In this document: one piece after another, positions 47,534 through 56,069 of the stretch
Numbering within the stretch: the stretch's first letter is position 1
Layout: every line of letters starts with the position of its first letter
Source: Maricaulis salignorans
GTDB taxonomy: Bacteria > Pseudomonadota > Alphaproteobacteria > Caulobacterales > Maricaulaceae
DNA length: 64,000 bases
NCBI RefSeq assembly: GCF_900103475.1
Contig: NZ_FNHG01000004.1
Location: 1-64,000 of the forward strand
Direction of reading: 5' to 3'
The notes under the pieces: model-generated
Told to the model about the DNA's origin: nothing
Database searches by the model: none
Seen by the model: only the letters and a program-made list of their open reading frames with translations
Program-made: the position numbers and the translations under genes

Positions 47534-47655
47534 GCTGGGCTCCGCTTGCCGGCAACCTGCCGCCGGATACGGGGCAGGCATAATTCAGTTTGGGCGGACT
47601 ATATCGGGGCGACGGCGCGTTGCAACAAGACTGACTGCAGGAAATGATGCTGCAC

Positions 47656-48588
47656 TCAGCGTAAATAGCGCATCGGGTCTTCCGGATTGACGCCGCGGCG
47701 GATCTCGAAATGCACCTGGGCGATCTCGACCGTGCCGCTCGATCCGGCTGCCGCGATCACCTGACCGCGCGTCACCTGGTCGCCCTCACGCACCATCAAC
47801 CGGCTGTTATGGGCGTAGGCGGTCACGAAGCCGCCCTCATGGCGCAACAGGATGAGTTGACCATACCCGGCCAGTTCCGATCCGGCATAGACGACCTGGC
47901 CGGGCGCCGCGGCGCGCACCTCGGCCCCCGTACGGGCCTCGATATTGATACCGTCATTGCGGCTGCCATCAGGCTTGCGGCCAAATTCCGACAGGATTGA
48001 ACCGCGGATCGGCCAGTCGAAGCTGACAGAGGAATTGGCGACCTGTTGCGTCGCCGGCAATGTCGATTGCGGCGGCGGCGTCTGGGTCCGCGCCGGCGGA
48101 CGCGTCGACCGGGCCGGGGCGCTAGTCGCAGCGGTGGCAAGGGTGGTGCCCGAAGGCAGCTGGATGGATTGCCCGACTTCCAGCTCATAGGGCGCAGGAA
48201 TGCCGTTATGGCTGGCCAGACGCTGGAAGGGAATGTCGTAGCGAAGACCGATCCGGTACAGATTCTCGCCACGCTGCACGACATGCACCGGCGGGCGCGG
48301 CATTGTCAGGGTCTGCCCCGGACGCAGCGTATAGGGCCGGCTGAGACTATTGGCGCTGGCCAGCGAGGCCATGGCGACATTGCAGCGTTCGGCAATTTCC
48401 GAGAGCGTGTCGCCGGAGCGAACCGTATAGCCGCCATCGACGCAGGCGCGCGAGACTGGTTGCGGGCTGGCCGAATAGGCTGAACCGGAACGATAATCGA
48501 CACGCGCAGGCTCGCGCGGCGTGGATGAACACCCCGCCAGCCCTGCACCCAGGGCCGCCATAACGCAGATCAAAACACTCCAGCGCAT
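47656..48588 (-). CDS. LysM and degenerate LytM (M23) domain lipoprotein, DipM/NlpD-like
   Basis: A 310-residue lipoprotein (signal GAGLAGCSS). Two LysM domains bind peptidoglycan (about 50-97, YTVRSGDTLSEIAERCNV, and 100-146, HVVQRGENLYRIGLRY), then a Pro/Thr linker and a LytM domain from about 195. The metallo-site residues are changed: NDGIN instead of HxxxD-type and QVHFEIR instead of HxHFEIR, so it probably activates amidases rather than cutting peptidoglycan. Position next to pcm-surE fits NlpD (E. coli) and, as I recall, DipM in Caulobacter, whose LytM domain is also inactive. Confidence 0.88.
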   Translation of the reverse strand: MRWSVLICVMAALGAGLAGCSSTPREPARVDYRSGSAYSASPQPVSRACVDGGYTVRSGDTLSEIAERCNVAMASLASANSLSRPYTLRPGQTLTMPRPPVHVVQRGENLYRIGLRYDIPFQRLASHNGIPAPYELEVGQSIQLPSGTTLATAATSAPARSTRPPARTQTPPPQSTLPATQQVANSSVSFDWPIRGSILSEFGRKPDGSRNDGINIEARTGAEVRAAAPGQVVYAGSELAGYGQLILLRHEGGFVTAYAHNSRLMVREGDQVTRGQVIAAAGSSGTVEIAQVHFEIRRGVNPEDPMRYLR

Positions 48589-48643
48589 CGTCCCGACACG
48601 GACCTCCGGCTATTCGTTCCGGCGATATCAAGCCAGAGAAGAC

Positions 48644-48658
48644 TTAACCGGCGGTTAG
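48644..48658. promoter_or_regulatory. Possible CtrA-binding site
   Basis: TTAA CCGGCGG TTAG resembles the CtrA box TTAA-N7-TTAA with one mismatch; the reverse strand reads CTAA-N7-TTAA. It lies 56 bases upstream of the LysM/LytM gene start in a 142-base gap. Function is inferred from the family consensus and the division-related gene. Confidence 0.4.
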
Positions 48659-48730
48659 CCATGCACGGGAAAATGCGAAAGATCGCGAAGGGGACAGGGG
48701 CCGGCGTTCAGACGGTGCGCAAGACTGCCC

Positions 48731-49384
48731 CTAAAGCGATTTCGCCTCGCCCTTCACCAGCGGAACGAAGCGCACATCCATGATGTCGCTGGTCGTCAGC
48801 TCATCGCCCTCGCGCTGATAGCGCACCAGGACCTGTTTCGTGCCGCGATCAACCGGCGCGATGGCGATGCCGCCATCCTTGAGCTGGGCGAGGATCGCGT
48901 CGGGGCGGACCGGCGCCGAGGCCGTCAGGATGATGCGATCAAACGGCGCCTGTTCCGGCCAGCCCAGCGTGCCATCGCCAACGCGGGTGGTGATATTGGT
49001 CAGCCGCATCTGCTCAAATCGCGCCTCGGCTTCCTTCGACAGGGTGCGATAGCGCTCGACCGAATAGACCCGCCGCGCCAGACGCGACAGGACAGCGGCC
49101 TGATAGCCCGATCCGGTGCCGATCTCGAGCACCTTGCAGCGATCATCGAGTTTGAGCGCCTGGGTCATCAGGGCCACGATCAGCGGCTGGGAAATCGTCT
49201 GGCCACAATCGATCGGCAGGGCGCGGTCATCAAAGGCCTGGTCGCTGAAACGCTCCGGCACGAAGAGATCGCGCGGTGTACGCTCGATTGCGGCCATGAC
49301 ACGCGCATCGGTCACGCCGCCGCCGCGCAGCGACATCACCAGCTGGATCATGCGCGGGTCTGGCATTTTCATCGCGTCGGCCAT
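48731..49384 (-). CDS. pcm: Protein-L-isoaspartate O-methyltransferase
   Basis: A 217-residue S-adenosylmethionine-dependent enzyme that repairs isoaspartyl residues in aged proteins. The motif I loop is VLEIGTGSGYQAAVLSRLA (about 85-103), with ALPIDCGQTISQPLIVALM before it and the GDGTLGWPEQAPFDRIILTA segment after. ATG 49384 starts 5 bases after the surE stop; the two are cotranscribed, as in many proteobacteria. Confidence 0.95.
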   Translation of the reverse strand: MADAMKMPDPRMIQLVMSLRGGGVTDARVMAAIERTPRDLFVPERFSDQAFDDRALPIDCGQTISQPLIVALMTQALKLDDRCKVLEIGTGSGYQAAVLSRLARRVYSVERYRTLSKEAEARFEQMRLTNITTRVGDGTLGWPEQAPFDRIILTASAPVRPDAILAQLKDGGIAIAPVDRGTKQVLVRYQREGDELTTSDIMDVRFVPLVKGEAKSL

Positions 49385-49389
49385 GGGTT

Positions 49390-50187
49390 TCAGCTCCGCG
49401 GCGGGACGCCGCCCAGCATGCGCTTGAGCTTGCCCAGGGTCTCGCCATGGGTGAGATCCATATGCAGCGGCGTCACCGAGATCTTGCCCTCATAGATGGC
49501 GCGCAGATCAACGCCTTCAGGCGGGTTGGACAAGAGGCCCTTGAAGGCGAGCCAGTAATAATCCTCGCCGCGCGGATCGACGCGGCGTTCCCCGTGCAGG
49601 ATATGCTGGTCGCGCCGGCCCTGGCGGGTGACCTCGACCTCGGTCACATCCTCGACCTTGGCATCGGGGAAATTGATATTGATCAGCACGTCTTCCGGCC
49701 ATTTCAGATCGAACAGCCGGCGCAGGATCGGCGCGCCGAAAGTCTGCGCGGTGTCCCACTCGATCGGATCATCTTTCTTGAAGCCATAGGCCTGCGACAG
49801 GGCCACCGAGGGAATGCCCAGCTGCATGCCCTGCATGGCGCCGGCGACCGTGCCGGAAAACGTGACGTCCTCAGCGATATTCTGGCCGCGATTGACGCCG
49901 GACAGGATGATATCGGGCTTCTTGCCCTTGACCAGATCCTGCACCCCGATCAGCACCGCATCGGTCGGCGTGCCGGACACGGAGAAACGCTTCTCGTCAA
50001 ACTGGCGGATGCGCAGCGGCGCATGCAGCGACAGCGAGCGCCCTGCCCCCGATTGTTCCAGCGCCGGCGCCACGATCCAGACATCATTCGACAATTCGCG
50101 CGCAATCGCCTCGAGCACCTTGAGGCCGCGCGCGTGCACGCCATCATCATTGGTGAGCAAAATACGCGGATTTGTCTTCGGGATCAT
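49390..50187 (-). CDS. surE: 5'/3'-nucleotidase SurE
   Basis: A 265-residue metal-dependent survival protein nucleotidase that dephosphorylates nucleoside monophosphates. The N-terminal metal motif is [14 protein letters not shown] (Asp-Asp), with [20 protein letters not shown] and the [27 protein letters not shown] region holding Ser and Asn ligands. Pairing with pcm fits the stress and protein-repair module. Confidence 0.96.
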   Translation of the reverse strand: MIPKTNPRILLTNDDGVHARGLKVLEAIARELSNDVWIVAPALEQSGAGRSLSLHAPLRIRQFDEKRFSVSGTPTDAVLIGVQDLVKGKKPDIILSGVNRGQNIAEDVTFSGTVAGAMQGMQLGIPSVALSQAYGFKKDDPIEWDTAQTFGAPILRRLFDLKWPEDVLININFPDAKVEDVTEVEVTRQGRRDQHILHGERRVDPRGEDYYWLAFKGLLSNPPEGVDLRAIYEGKISVTPLHMDLTHGETLGKLKRMLGGVPPRS

Positions 50188-50301
50188 GGCGGGCGGCTTT
50201 CATCGCGGCGATTGAGTGGCCCGCTTCTAGACGATGGGAGACGCGCTGCACATAGCGCGATGCGGTGGCGGGGGGCGTGCGCGCATTTTCCGCGACGCCC
50301 A

Positions 50302-50348
50302 GGCTGCGCTCCCTCCTCTTCCTTGATGGAAGAGGAGGGAGCGCAGCC
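50302..50348. repeat. Perfect 21-bp inverted repeat (REP-like hairpin)
   Basis: GGCTGCGCTCCCTCCTCTTCC (shown in parts; 50302-50322) is exactly complementary to 50328-50348, with loop TTGAT. It lies between divergent surE and the small RHH gene. No T run follows, so it is more like an intergenic repeat than a terminator. Confidence 0.8.
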
Positions 50349-50434
50349 GGAGGAACCGGTGACGATGCCGGGCTCCACAGCTTGAGGCGATTATGGTACA
50401 TTGTGCTCGTCAACCCCATCGACCGGAGACAGCC

Positions 50435-50665
50435 ATGCTCCCCGCCGCCTCGCTGTTCGGCGCCCGCTTCAGCCCCGACGACCTCGCCGCAATCCGCGAG
50501 CGGGCGGGGACCGAAGGCCGCAGCATCGCCGATGTTTTTTCCGAAGCCGTCGAGGATCAGGTCAGGCGACGCCAGCAAGCCGGCGTGAGACCGGAGGTCA
50601 GGGCGTTGATGGAGGACATACACCGCAAATATGCGTCAGTGTTTGAAGCGCTGGCGAGGATGTGA
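50435..50665 (+). CDS. Small RHH/antitoxin-like protein
   Basis: A 76-residue, highly charged helical protein: FSPDDLAAIRERAGTEGRSIADVFSEAVEDQVRRRQ resembles the helix-helix part of a ribbon-helix-helix domain, and a second helix (VRALMEDIHRKYASVFEAL) follows. A very good ribosome site (CCGGAGACAGCC) precedes ATG 50435. No toxin gene is downstream on its strand; instead it converges with parE, 6 bases from stop to stop. It may be an unpaired antitoxin or a regulator. Small size limits certainty. Confidence 0.6.
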   Translation: MLPAASLFGARFSPDDLAAIRERAGTEGRSIADVFSEAVEDQVRRRQQAGVRPEVRALMEDIHRKYASVFEALARM

Positions 50666-50671
50666 GGCGCG

Positions 50672-50965
50672 CTACCGCCCCGCCTCATCCCAATCCTCGC
50701 GCCCATGGCGGATACGCAGGATTTCAATCCGGTCCAAGGCCGCGTCCCGATAGATCACGATATGCGAGCCGCACGGGTGTATCCGCACCGGTGGATCGAT
50801 CTCCATTCGCAACCGCGCGAGCCGCGGATTGGCGGCGAGCCTCTCAAAGCTCACGATGAGAGCCGCGAAATAGGCCTCAGATTGTGCCACGCCAAACCGA
50901 GCAGCCCCGTCCCGATAAATGCCGACCAGATCGCCCTCCGCAGCCCGCGTCAGCCGATAGCGCAT
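50672..50965 (-). CDS. parE: ParE/RelE family toxin
   Basis: A 97-residue toxin of the ParE type, expected to inhibit DNA gyrase (ParE) or, less likely, translation (RelE). The fold is clear: YRLTRAAEGDLVGIYRDGAARFG, SFERLAANPRLARLRMEI, IHPCGSHIVIYRDA and IEILRIRHGREDWDEA. It starts 3 bases after the parD stop and is translated after its antitoxin, the usual ParD-ParE order. Confidence 0.9.
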   Translation of the reverse strand: MRYRLTRAAEGDLVGIYRDGAARFGVAQSEAYFAALIVSFERLAANPRLARLRMEIDPPVRIHPCGSHIVIYRDAALDRIEILRIRHGREDWDEAGR

Positions 50966-50968
50966 CGG

Positions 50969-51211
50969 CTAGTCCGCCTCTGAGAGCCCGCGTGCCTCGG
51001 CCAGCACATCGGCGATCGGGCGGTCGCTGAACCCGCTCGTCAGGCCTTCGGTGACGAGATGCTGCATGTTCGCCAGCTTCGCAGCCCGGTCCTGATCTCG
51101 ACGGATCAGGTCGCGGACATAATCGCTGGAATTACTGTAGCGCCCTGTCGCGGCCTGCGCCTCGACCCAGTCCTTCATCCCGTCAGGGAGCGAGATATTC
51201 ATTGTGGCCAT
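50969..51211 (-). CDS. parD: ParD family antitoxin
   Basis: An 80-residue type II antitoxin. It begins MATMNISLPDGMKDWVEAQAA with the DNA-binding ribbon-helix-helix, then YSNSSDYVRDLIRRDQDR, and its C-terminal half should wrap ParE. ATG 51211 is chosen because GGAGG lies 5 bases upstream; an earlier in-frame ATG at 51223 lacks this. It should autoregulate the operon. The module sits between serS and surE, neighbours in related genomes as I recall. Confidence 0.92.
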   Translation of the reverse strand: MATMNISLPDGMKDWVEAQAATGRYSNSSDYVRDLIRRDQDRAAKLANMQHLVTEGLTSGFSDRPIADVLAEARGLSEAD

Positions 51212-51531
51212 CTGGGCCTCCACGGCTGCGATGGCAAAGATTGGCCGATTTCCGGCAAAGCTTCAAGCGCGGAGCCCTGGGCCATGCAGCCTTGTGTCAC
51301 GCCCGCAACTTATCCGCCTGCCGCGCCGCGCCCGTATACTGGCAGGGACGAAAACGGTGCGGCAGGCGGAAAATCGGGGAAATGGATCGGAAAACGCCTC
51401 GGAAACACATTAACCAGCTGGTTTCATTGCCCTTTGTCGAAACAAAGTCCGAAACCAAACTGTCACCCAGGCACACCCCCGGCACCACCAGCGCCACACC
51501 AGGCCACCATCAATGTCACTCCCGGGGCAAA
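51212..51531. other. Intergenic region upstream of parDE
   Basis: 320 bases between the serS stop and the parD start. A 12-bp palindrome AACCAGCTGGTT lies at 51412-51423. The parDE promoter and operator should be here. No convincing gene: an ATG at 51383 opens a frame that runs into the antisense of serS. Confidence 0.5.
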
Positions 51532-52809
51532 CTACGCCTCCAGCCGCTCCAGCCCGCCCATATAGGGGCGCAGCACGGCCGGGATGGTGATCGAGCCATC
51601 CTCGTTCTGGTGGTTTTCCATCACGGCCAGCATGGCGCGTCCGACGGCGACGCCGGAACCGTTGAGCGTGTGCAGGAAGGCCGGTTTCTTCTCGCCCTCC
51701 TTGCGGAAGCGGGCATTCATCCGCCGCGCCTGGAACTCACCGCAATTGGAGCAGGACGAAATCTCGCGATAGGCATCCTGGCTGGGCAGCCAGACTTCGA
51801 GGTCATAGGTTCGCTGGGCGGAAAAACCCATATCGCCATTGCACAGCAGCATCACCCGATAGGGCAGTTCCAGCAATTGCAGGACTTTTTCGGCACACCC
51901 CGTCATGCGGTCAAGTTCGGCGGCGCTGTCTTCCGGCTTCACCAGGGCGACCATTTCCACTTTCTGGAACTGGTGCATGCGGATCATGCCACGCGTATCG
52001 CGGCCGGCCGAACCGGCTTCGGCGCGGAAACAGGGCGTATAGGCCGTCATGCGCATTGGCAGCGCGGCATCGTCATGAATTGCATCGCGGGCCAGATTGG
52101 TCAGCGGCACTTCCGCCGTCGGGATCAGCCAGCGGCCATCCGTGGTGCGGAAAAGATCGTCAGCGAATTTGGGAAGCTGGCCGGTGCCGAACATGGCCTC
52201 GTCGCGCACCATATAGGGCGGGCTGACTTCCATATAGCCGTGCTCGCCCGTGTGCAGATCGAGCATGAATTGCGCCAGGGCGCGTTCCAGCCGGGCCAGT
52301 CCGCCCTTGAGCGCCACAAAGCGCGCGCCGGACATGGCGGCAGCGGCCTCGAAATCCATCTGACCGAGGCCCTCACCGAGATCGACATGGTCTTTCGCCT
52401 TGAAGCCCAGAGCCTTGGGCTCGCCCCAGCGACGGATTTCCTGGTTGTCATTCTCATCCTTGCCCATCGGCACATCGGCCTCGGGCAGATTGGGAAGGGC
52501 GGCGAGATGCTGGTTCAGCGCCTCGTCAAAATGCTTCGCCTGCTCGCTGCTTTCCTCGAGCACGGTCTTGAGCCGGTCGACTTCGCCGCGCAGCCGGTTG
52601 AACTCGGCCTCATCACCGCTGGCCTTGGCGCGCCCGACCAGTTTGGACAGGGCATTGCGCTCGGTCTCAGCCTCCTGCTGGCGGCCAAGCGCTTCGCGGC
52701 GCTGGACGTCGAGCTTGAGCAGAGCCGGCGATTGCGGCTCCATGCCACGCCGGGCGAGGGCGGCGTCGAAAGCGGCAGCATCGTCGCGAATGAGCTTGAT
52801 ATCGTGCAT
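51532..52809 (-). CDS. serS: Seryl-tRNA synthetase
   Basis: A 425-residue class II aminoacyl-tRNA synthetase. The N-terminal long coiled coil that binds tRNA-Ser is at about residues 30-105 (rich in Glu, Lys, Arg). Class II motifs are in the second half: motif 2 [22 protein letters not shown] and motif 3 near [16 protein letters not shown], with the [11 protein letters not shown] serine-binding loop. It lies after tatC with an 82-base gap. Confidence 0.97.
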   Translation of the reverse strand: MHDIKLIRDDAAAFDAALARRGMEPQSPALLKLDVQRREALGRQQEAETERNALSKLVGRAKASGDEAEFNRLRGEVDRLKTVLEESSEQAKHFDEALNQHLAALPNLPEADVPMGKDENDNQEIRRWGEPKALGFKAKDHVDLGEGLGQMDFEAAAAMSGARFVALKGGLARLERALAQFMLDLHTGEHGYMEVSPPYMVRDEAMFGTGQLPKFADDLFRTTDGRWLIPTAEVPLTNLARDAIHDDAALPMRMTAYTPCFRAEAGSAGRDTRGMIRMHQFQKVEMVALVKPEDSAAELDRMTGCAEKVLQLLELPYRVMLLCNGDMGFSAQRTYDLEVWLPSQDAYREISSCSNCGEFQARRMNARFRKEGEKKPAFLHTLNGSGVAVGRAMLAVMENHQNEDGSITIPAVLRPYMGGLERLEA

Positions 52810-52891
52810 GGCGGTGATCTCAGTTCAACAGGGTGTCAGCGGGCTATAACCCTCAGCGCCGCTGGCGTAAACCGGCCCCGCGCAAAGCGGA

Positions 52892-53698
52892 TCAGGCTTC
52901 GTCGACCTCGGTCGATTTCGGTTCCATCCAGCGCATCAGGCCGATGGAGATGAAATACAGCAGCAGAAGCGCCGAGCCGAGCATCAATTGGCTGATCGGA
53001 TCGGGCGGCGTCACGAAGGCCGCAAACAACGCAATCCCGACCACGGCAAAGCGCCAGCTGCCCAGCATTTGCTTCGAATTAATAATGCCGGCCTTGGCCA
53101 GAAGCATCATCAGGATCGGCATCTGAAAGGAAATCCCGAACACCAGCATCAGCGTCGTGATCAGATTCATGTAGTCGGAGACATTGAGCAGAAGCTCGAT
53201 CGAAATCCCTGGCCCCGCACTGGCCTGCTCCTGGCCGAGCGAGAAGCGCATCACCATCGGCAGGACGAGGAAATAGACAAAGCTCACCCCGGCCGCAAAC
53301 AGGACGGGTGAAAGTGCCAGGAAGGGCGCGAAGGCACCGCGCTCATTCTTGTAAAGGCCCGGCTGAACGAAGCCATAGATCTGCCAGGCGATGACCGGGA
53401 AGACGACCATGATGGCGCCAACCAGGGCCAGTTTGAGCTTGACGAAGAAGAATTCGAGCGGCGCAAAGAAATTCGCGGTCAGGTCGAGCTCCTCGACCGG
53501 AACGCCGCGCACCAGCGAGGCCGCGTCGCTATAGGGTGCGAGCAGCCATTCATACAAAAGCGCCGAGATCAGGAAACAGCCGATGAAACCGGCGGTCAGG
53601 AATCCGATCACCAGCAGCAGACGCTGACGCAGCTCGATCAGATGATCCATCAACGGCGCGCGGCTCGACTCGACCTCGTCATGTTCGATTTCGGCCAT
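52892..53698 (-). CDS. tatC: Sec-independent protein translocase TatC
   Basis: A 268-residue membrane protein with six helices. It has the N-terminal SRAPLMDHLIELRQRLL motif that binds the twin-arginine signal, and FAPLEFFFVKLKLALVGAIMVVFPVIAWQIYGFVQPGLYKNER, quoted here only by its end QPGLYKNER. With TatB it forms the receptor for folded substrates. It starts 5 bases after the tatB stop; tatA-tatB-tatC is one operon. Confidence 0.97.
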   Translation of the reverse strand: MAEIEHDEVESSRAPLMDHLIELRQRLLLVIGFLTAGFIGCFLISALLYEWLLAPYSDAASLVRGVPVEELDLTANFFAPLEFFFVKLKLALVGAIMVVFPVIAWQIYGFVQPGLYKNERGAFAPFLALSPVLFAAGVSFVYFLVLPMVMRFSLGQEQASAGPGISIELLLNVSDYMNLITTLMLVFGISFQMPILMMLLAKAGIINSKQMLGSWRFAVVGIALFAAFVTPPDPISQLMLGSALLLLYFISIGLMRWMEPKSTEVDEA

Positions 53699-53703
53699 GG
53701 GGG

Positions 53704-54159
53704 CTATTCAGTGTCCCTGGACGCGTCTGGCCGTGGCGGCTCAGGACTGGAAGGTTCGGACTTGGCCGGCTCAGGTTTCGACGGCATGGGCTTCGATGGC
53801 ACTGGCCGCGGCGGTTGAGGCGCGCCAAACCCGCTATCGCCGATACGATTGGCGCTCGCCATTTTCAATTGCCGGATCTTGTCATTCTGGGCTTCGAGCG
53901 CGGCCTTGTCGAGTTCGCCGGAGATTTCCTCGATCGGATTGCCGCGCTTCAGCGCTTCGATTTCCTTGCGCAAATCGGACAATTCCGTCTCGCGGCCGAG
54001 CTCGTCAAAACTGGCCTGGAATTCGCGCGCCATGCCGCGGGCCTGGGCCAACATGCGGCCAATCCGGCGCATCAGCACCGGCAATTGCTGCGGACCGACC
54101 ACAACCAGTGCCAGAACAAGCACCACCAGCATTTCCGGCATTCCGATGCCGGGCGCCAT
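53704..54159 (-). CDS. tatB: Sec-independent protein translocase TatB
   Basis: A 151-residue protein: one N-terminal helix (MLVVLVLALVVVGPQQLP with the Gly-Pro hinge), an amphipathic helix to about 65 (RRIGRMLAQARGMAREFQ), then a charged region and a Pro/Ser-rich tail built of short KPxPSKPEPAKSEP-like repeats. It partners TatC in substrate binding. Confidence 0.94.
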   Translation of the reverse strand: MAPGIGMPEMLVVLVLALVVVGPQQLPVLMRRIGRMLAQARGMAREFQASFDELGRETELSDLRKEIEALKRGNPIEEISGELDKAALEAQNDKIRQLKMASANRIGDSGFGAPQPPRPVPSKPMPSKPEPAKSEPSSPEPPRPDASRDTE

Positions 54160-54164
54160 AGCGG

Positions 54165-54389
54165 TTAAACTCCGGTTTTTTCGTCTTCGCGCGCCGCGGC
54201 GTCGAGGCCGGGAGCAGGAGCGGCAGCGTCGTCGCCTTCGCCGTCCTCTTCCTCATCCTTCAGCCCCTTGCGGAAGCTGGTGATGCCCTTGGCGAAATCG
54301 CCCATGACGGCTGCAATCTTGCCGCGGCCGCCGAACAACAGCACCGCGAGCAATACGACGAGAAGGATTTGCCACATTCCGGGAGCCAT
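54165..54389 (-). CDS. tatA: Sec-independent protein translocase TatA
   Basis: A 74-residue protein: hydrophobic helix WQILLVVLLAVLLFGGRGKI, the FG hinge and amphipathic DFAKGITSFRKGLKDEEED, then an acidic tail. It forms the variable-size pore of the Tat pathway. It is the first gene of tatABC, 67 bases after scpB. Confidence 0.95.
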   Translation of the reverse strand: MAPGMWQILLVVLLAVLLFGGRGKIAAVMGDFAKGITSFRKGLKDEEEDGEGDDAAAPAPGLDAAAREDEKTGV

Positions 54390-54456
54390 TTGCCCCTCCG
54401 TCTAACCAATTGTCACAAGGTCTAATCCAGTTACCCGGCCCCGTCCAATGCGGGGA

Positions 54457-55260
54457 TCAGATATCTTCGCTGCCAACATCAGCATCATCATCCATGAAGT
54501 CGATATGGAAAGTGCGCTGATCCTCTTCATCGAGCGGGTCTTCGCCATCGACATCGCCCTCCGAACGGCCCGGATCGGGCATGAAGAAATCCGCCGGAAT
54601 GCGGGCGTCGAGCAGGCCGGCCGCCTTGAGATCGGCCTGACCGGGCAAATCGCCGATCGAGGCCAGTCCGAAATATTCCAGGAAGCGCGGCGTCGTGCCA
54701 TAGGTCAAAGGCCGCCCCGGTGTGCGGCGACGACCGCGCGGACGGATCCAGCGCAGCTCGAACAGAAGGTCCAGCGTGCCCTTGGAGACCGCGACACCGC
54801 GGATCTCCTCGATCTCGGCGCGCGTCACCGGCTGGTGGTAGCCGATGATGGACAGGGTCTCGAGCGCCGCCTGCGAGAGCTTGCGCGGCTCCTGACGCAC
54901 CTCATTGAGGGCGTCGGCCAGATCCGGCGCCGTCTCGAAACGCCAGCGCCCGCCAACCTCGACCAGACGCACGCCGCGCGAGGCGTATTCCTCGGCCAGG
55001 GTTGCCAGCAGGGCCTGGATATTGGCCTCCAGCGGCAGGCGACCAATCAGGGTTTCCTCGTCGAGGGGCTCGGCAGCGGCAAACAACAGGGCCTCGAGCA
55101 GGCGCAGATTCTCCCGCTCGGTATCCACTGCCAGCCTCAGGCCGAGCGCTTCAGATGCCTCGCGATCAGCGCTCGGACCCTGATGCTCGGCGCGCGCACG
55201 CAGGCTGGCAATCGCGTCGCTGATCGGGTCGGCAATCCGGGTTTCCTCGTCATCACTCAT
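54457..55260 (-). CDS. scpB: Segregation and condensation protein ScpB
   Basis: A 267-residue protein that joins ScpA and SMC in the chromosome condensation complex. The two winged-helix domains are visible from about 48 (RLLEALLFAAAEPLDEETLI) to about 215 (LSIIGYHQPVTRAEIEEIRG, TPGRPLTYGTTPRFLEYFGL). It has an acidic N-terminal extension and an acidic C-terminal tail (SEGDVDGEDPLDEEDQRT). Its start overlaps the scpA stop by 8 bases. Confidence 0.93.
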   Translation of the reverse strand: MSDDEETRIADPISDAIASLRARAEHQGPSADREASEALGLRLAVDTERENLRLLEALLFAAAEPLDEETLIGRLPLEANIQALLATLAEEYASRGVRLVEVGGRWRFETAPDLADALNEVRQEPRKLSQAALETLSIIGYHQPVTRAEIEEIRGVAVSKGTLDLLFELRWIRPRGRRRTPGRPLTYGTTPRFLEYFGLASIGDLPGQADLKAAGLLDARIPADFFMPDPGRSEGDVDGEDPLDEEDQRTFHIDFMDDDADVGSEDI

Positions 55261-56062
55261 CGGCAGTCTCATCCCTCTGGCAGGCCCGCACATAGAGTGG
55301 AGCATAGGGCTCGCGCTGCCGCAGCTGCGCATGCCCGTCCCTGGTGATTTCCAGCGCCGCCAGCACCGAGCTCGCCCGCACGGAGATGCGCGGCGGCGGG
55401 TTGGCTCCCAGATCCGCTTCGTCCGGCAGCAAGCTATCAAACTCGCGCCAGTCTTTCACCTGCGGCAGCACTGTTTCCAACCGCTCACGCGCAGTTTCCA
55501 GACCGTAAACGCGTGGCGTTTGTGGCCGGTAGACCGAGCGGATCCGGGCCGAACGGCGTGTGCCATAGGCGGAGAGGAGATCATGCAGATCGGCCTCGTA
55601 AATCACCGAACGGGTCGAGCGCACGCCTTCCGGCGCCCCGCGCAGGAAGACATCACGGTTTTCCAGCGGCCGCGCATGCAGGGCTTCACCGGCGGCGCGC
55701 ATCGCATCGAGCCGGCGCAGGCGGAAAGCCAGCGCCTGGGCCAACACCTCGACCGGTTCATCGTCATCCTTGGGCGGTTTTGGCAGGAGAAGTTTGGACT
55801 TGAGGAAGGCGAGCCAGGCCGCCATCACCAGATAATCGGCCGCCAGATCAAGCCGCTTGCGGCTGGCAGCGGCCATGAAGCCGAGATATTGCTCGGCCAG
55901 TTCAAGGATGGAGATGCGGGCCAGGTCGATTTTCTTCTTGCGCGCCAGGGCGAGCAGAAGGTGAAGCGGGCCTTCAAACCCGTCGAGATCGACGACGAGC
56001 GCATCCGTTTCGGCCTCCTCGGCCGCCTCGAATTTCAGCTCTTCCTCGAACTCAGTGTTCAC
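55253..56062 (-). CDS. scpA: Segregation and condensation protein ScpA
   Basis: A 269-residue kleisin that bridges SMC heads. DLDGFEGPLHLLLALARKKKIDLARI is the classic N-terminal motif (about 24-49), and LEQYLGFMAAASRKRLDLAADYLVMAAWLAFLKSKLLLP is represented here by YLVMAAWLAFLKSKLLLP. The start is GTG 56062, with a GAGGGCGGC ribosome site; a longer frame overlapping nagZ is not supported. The nagZ stop is 7 bases upstream. Confidence 0.92.
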   Translation of the reverse strand: MNTEFEEELKFEAAEEAETDALVVDLDGFEGPLHLLLALARKKKIDLARISILELAEQYLGFMAAASRKRLDLAADYLVMAAWLAFLKSKLLLPKPPKDDDEPVEVLAQALAFRLRRLDAMRAAGEALHARPLENRDVFLRGAPEGVRSTRSVIYEADLHDLLSAYGTRRSARIRSVYRPQTPRVYGLETARERLETVLPQVKDWREFDSLLPDEADLGANPPPRISVRASSVLAALEITRDGHAQLRQREPYAPLYVRACQRDETADE

Positions 56063-56069
56063 GCCGCCC

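Noticed and set aside
51383-51531. Possible small gene starting at ATG 51383
   Set aside because: The frame continues into the antisense of serS, has no stop in the gap and shows no recognisable protein.
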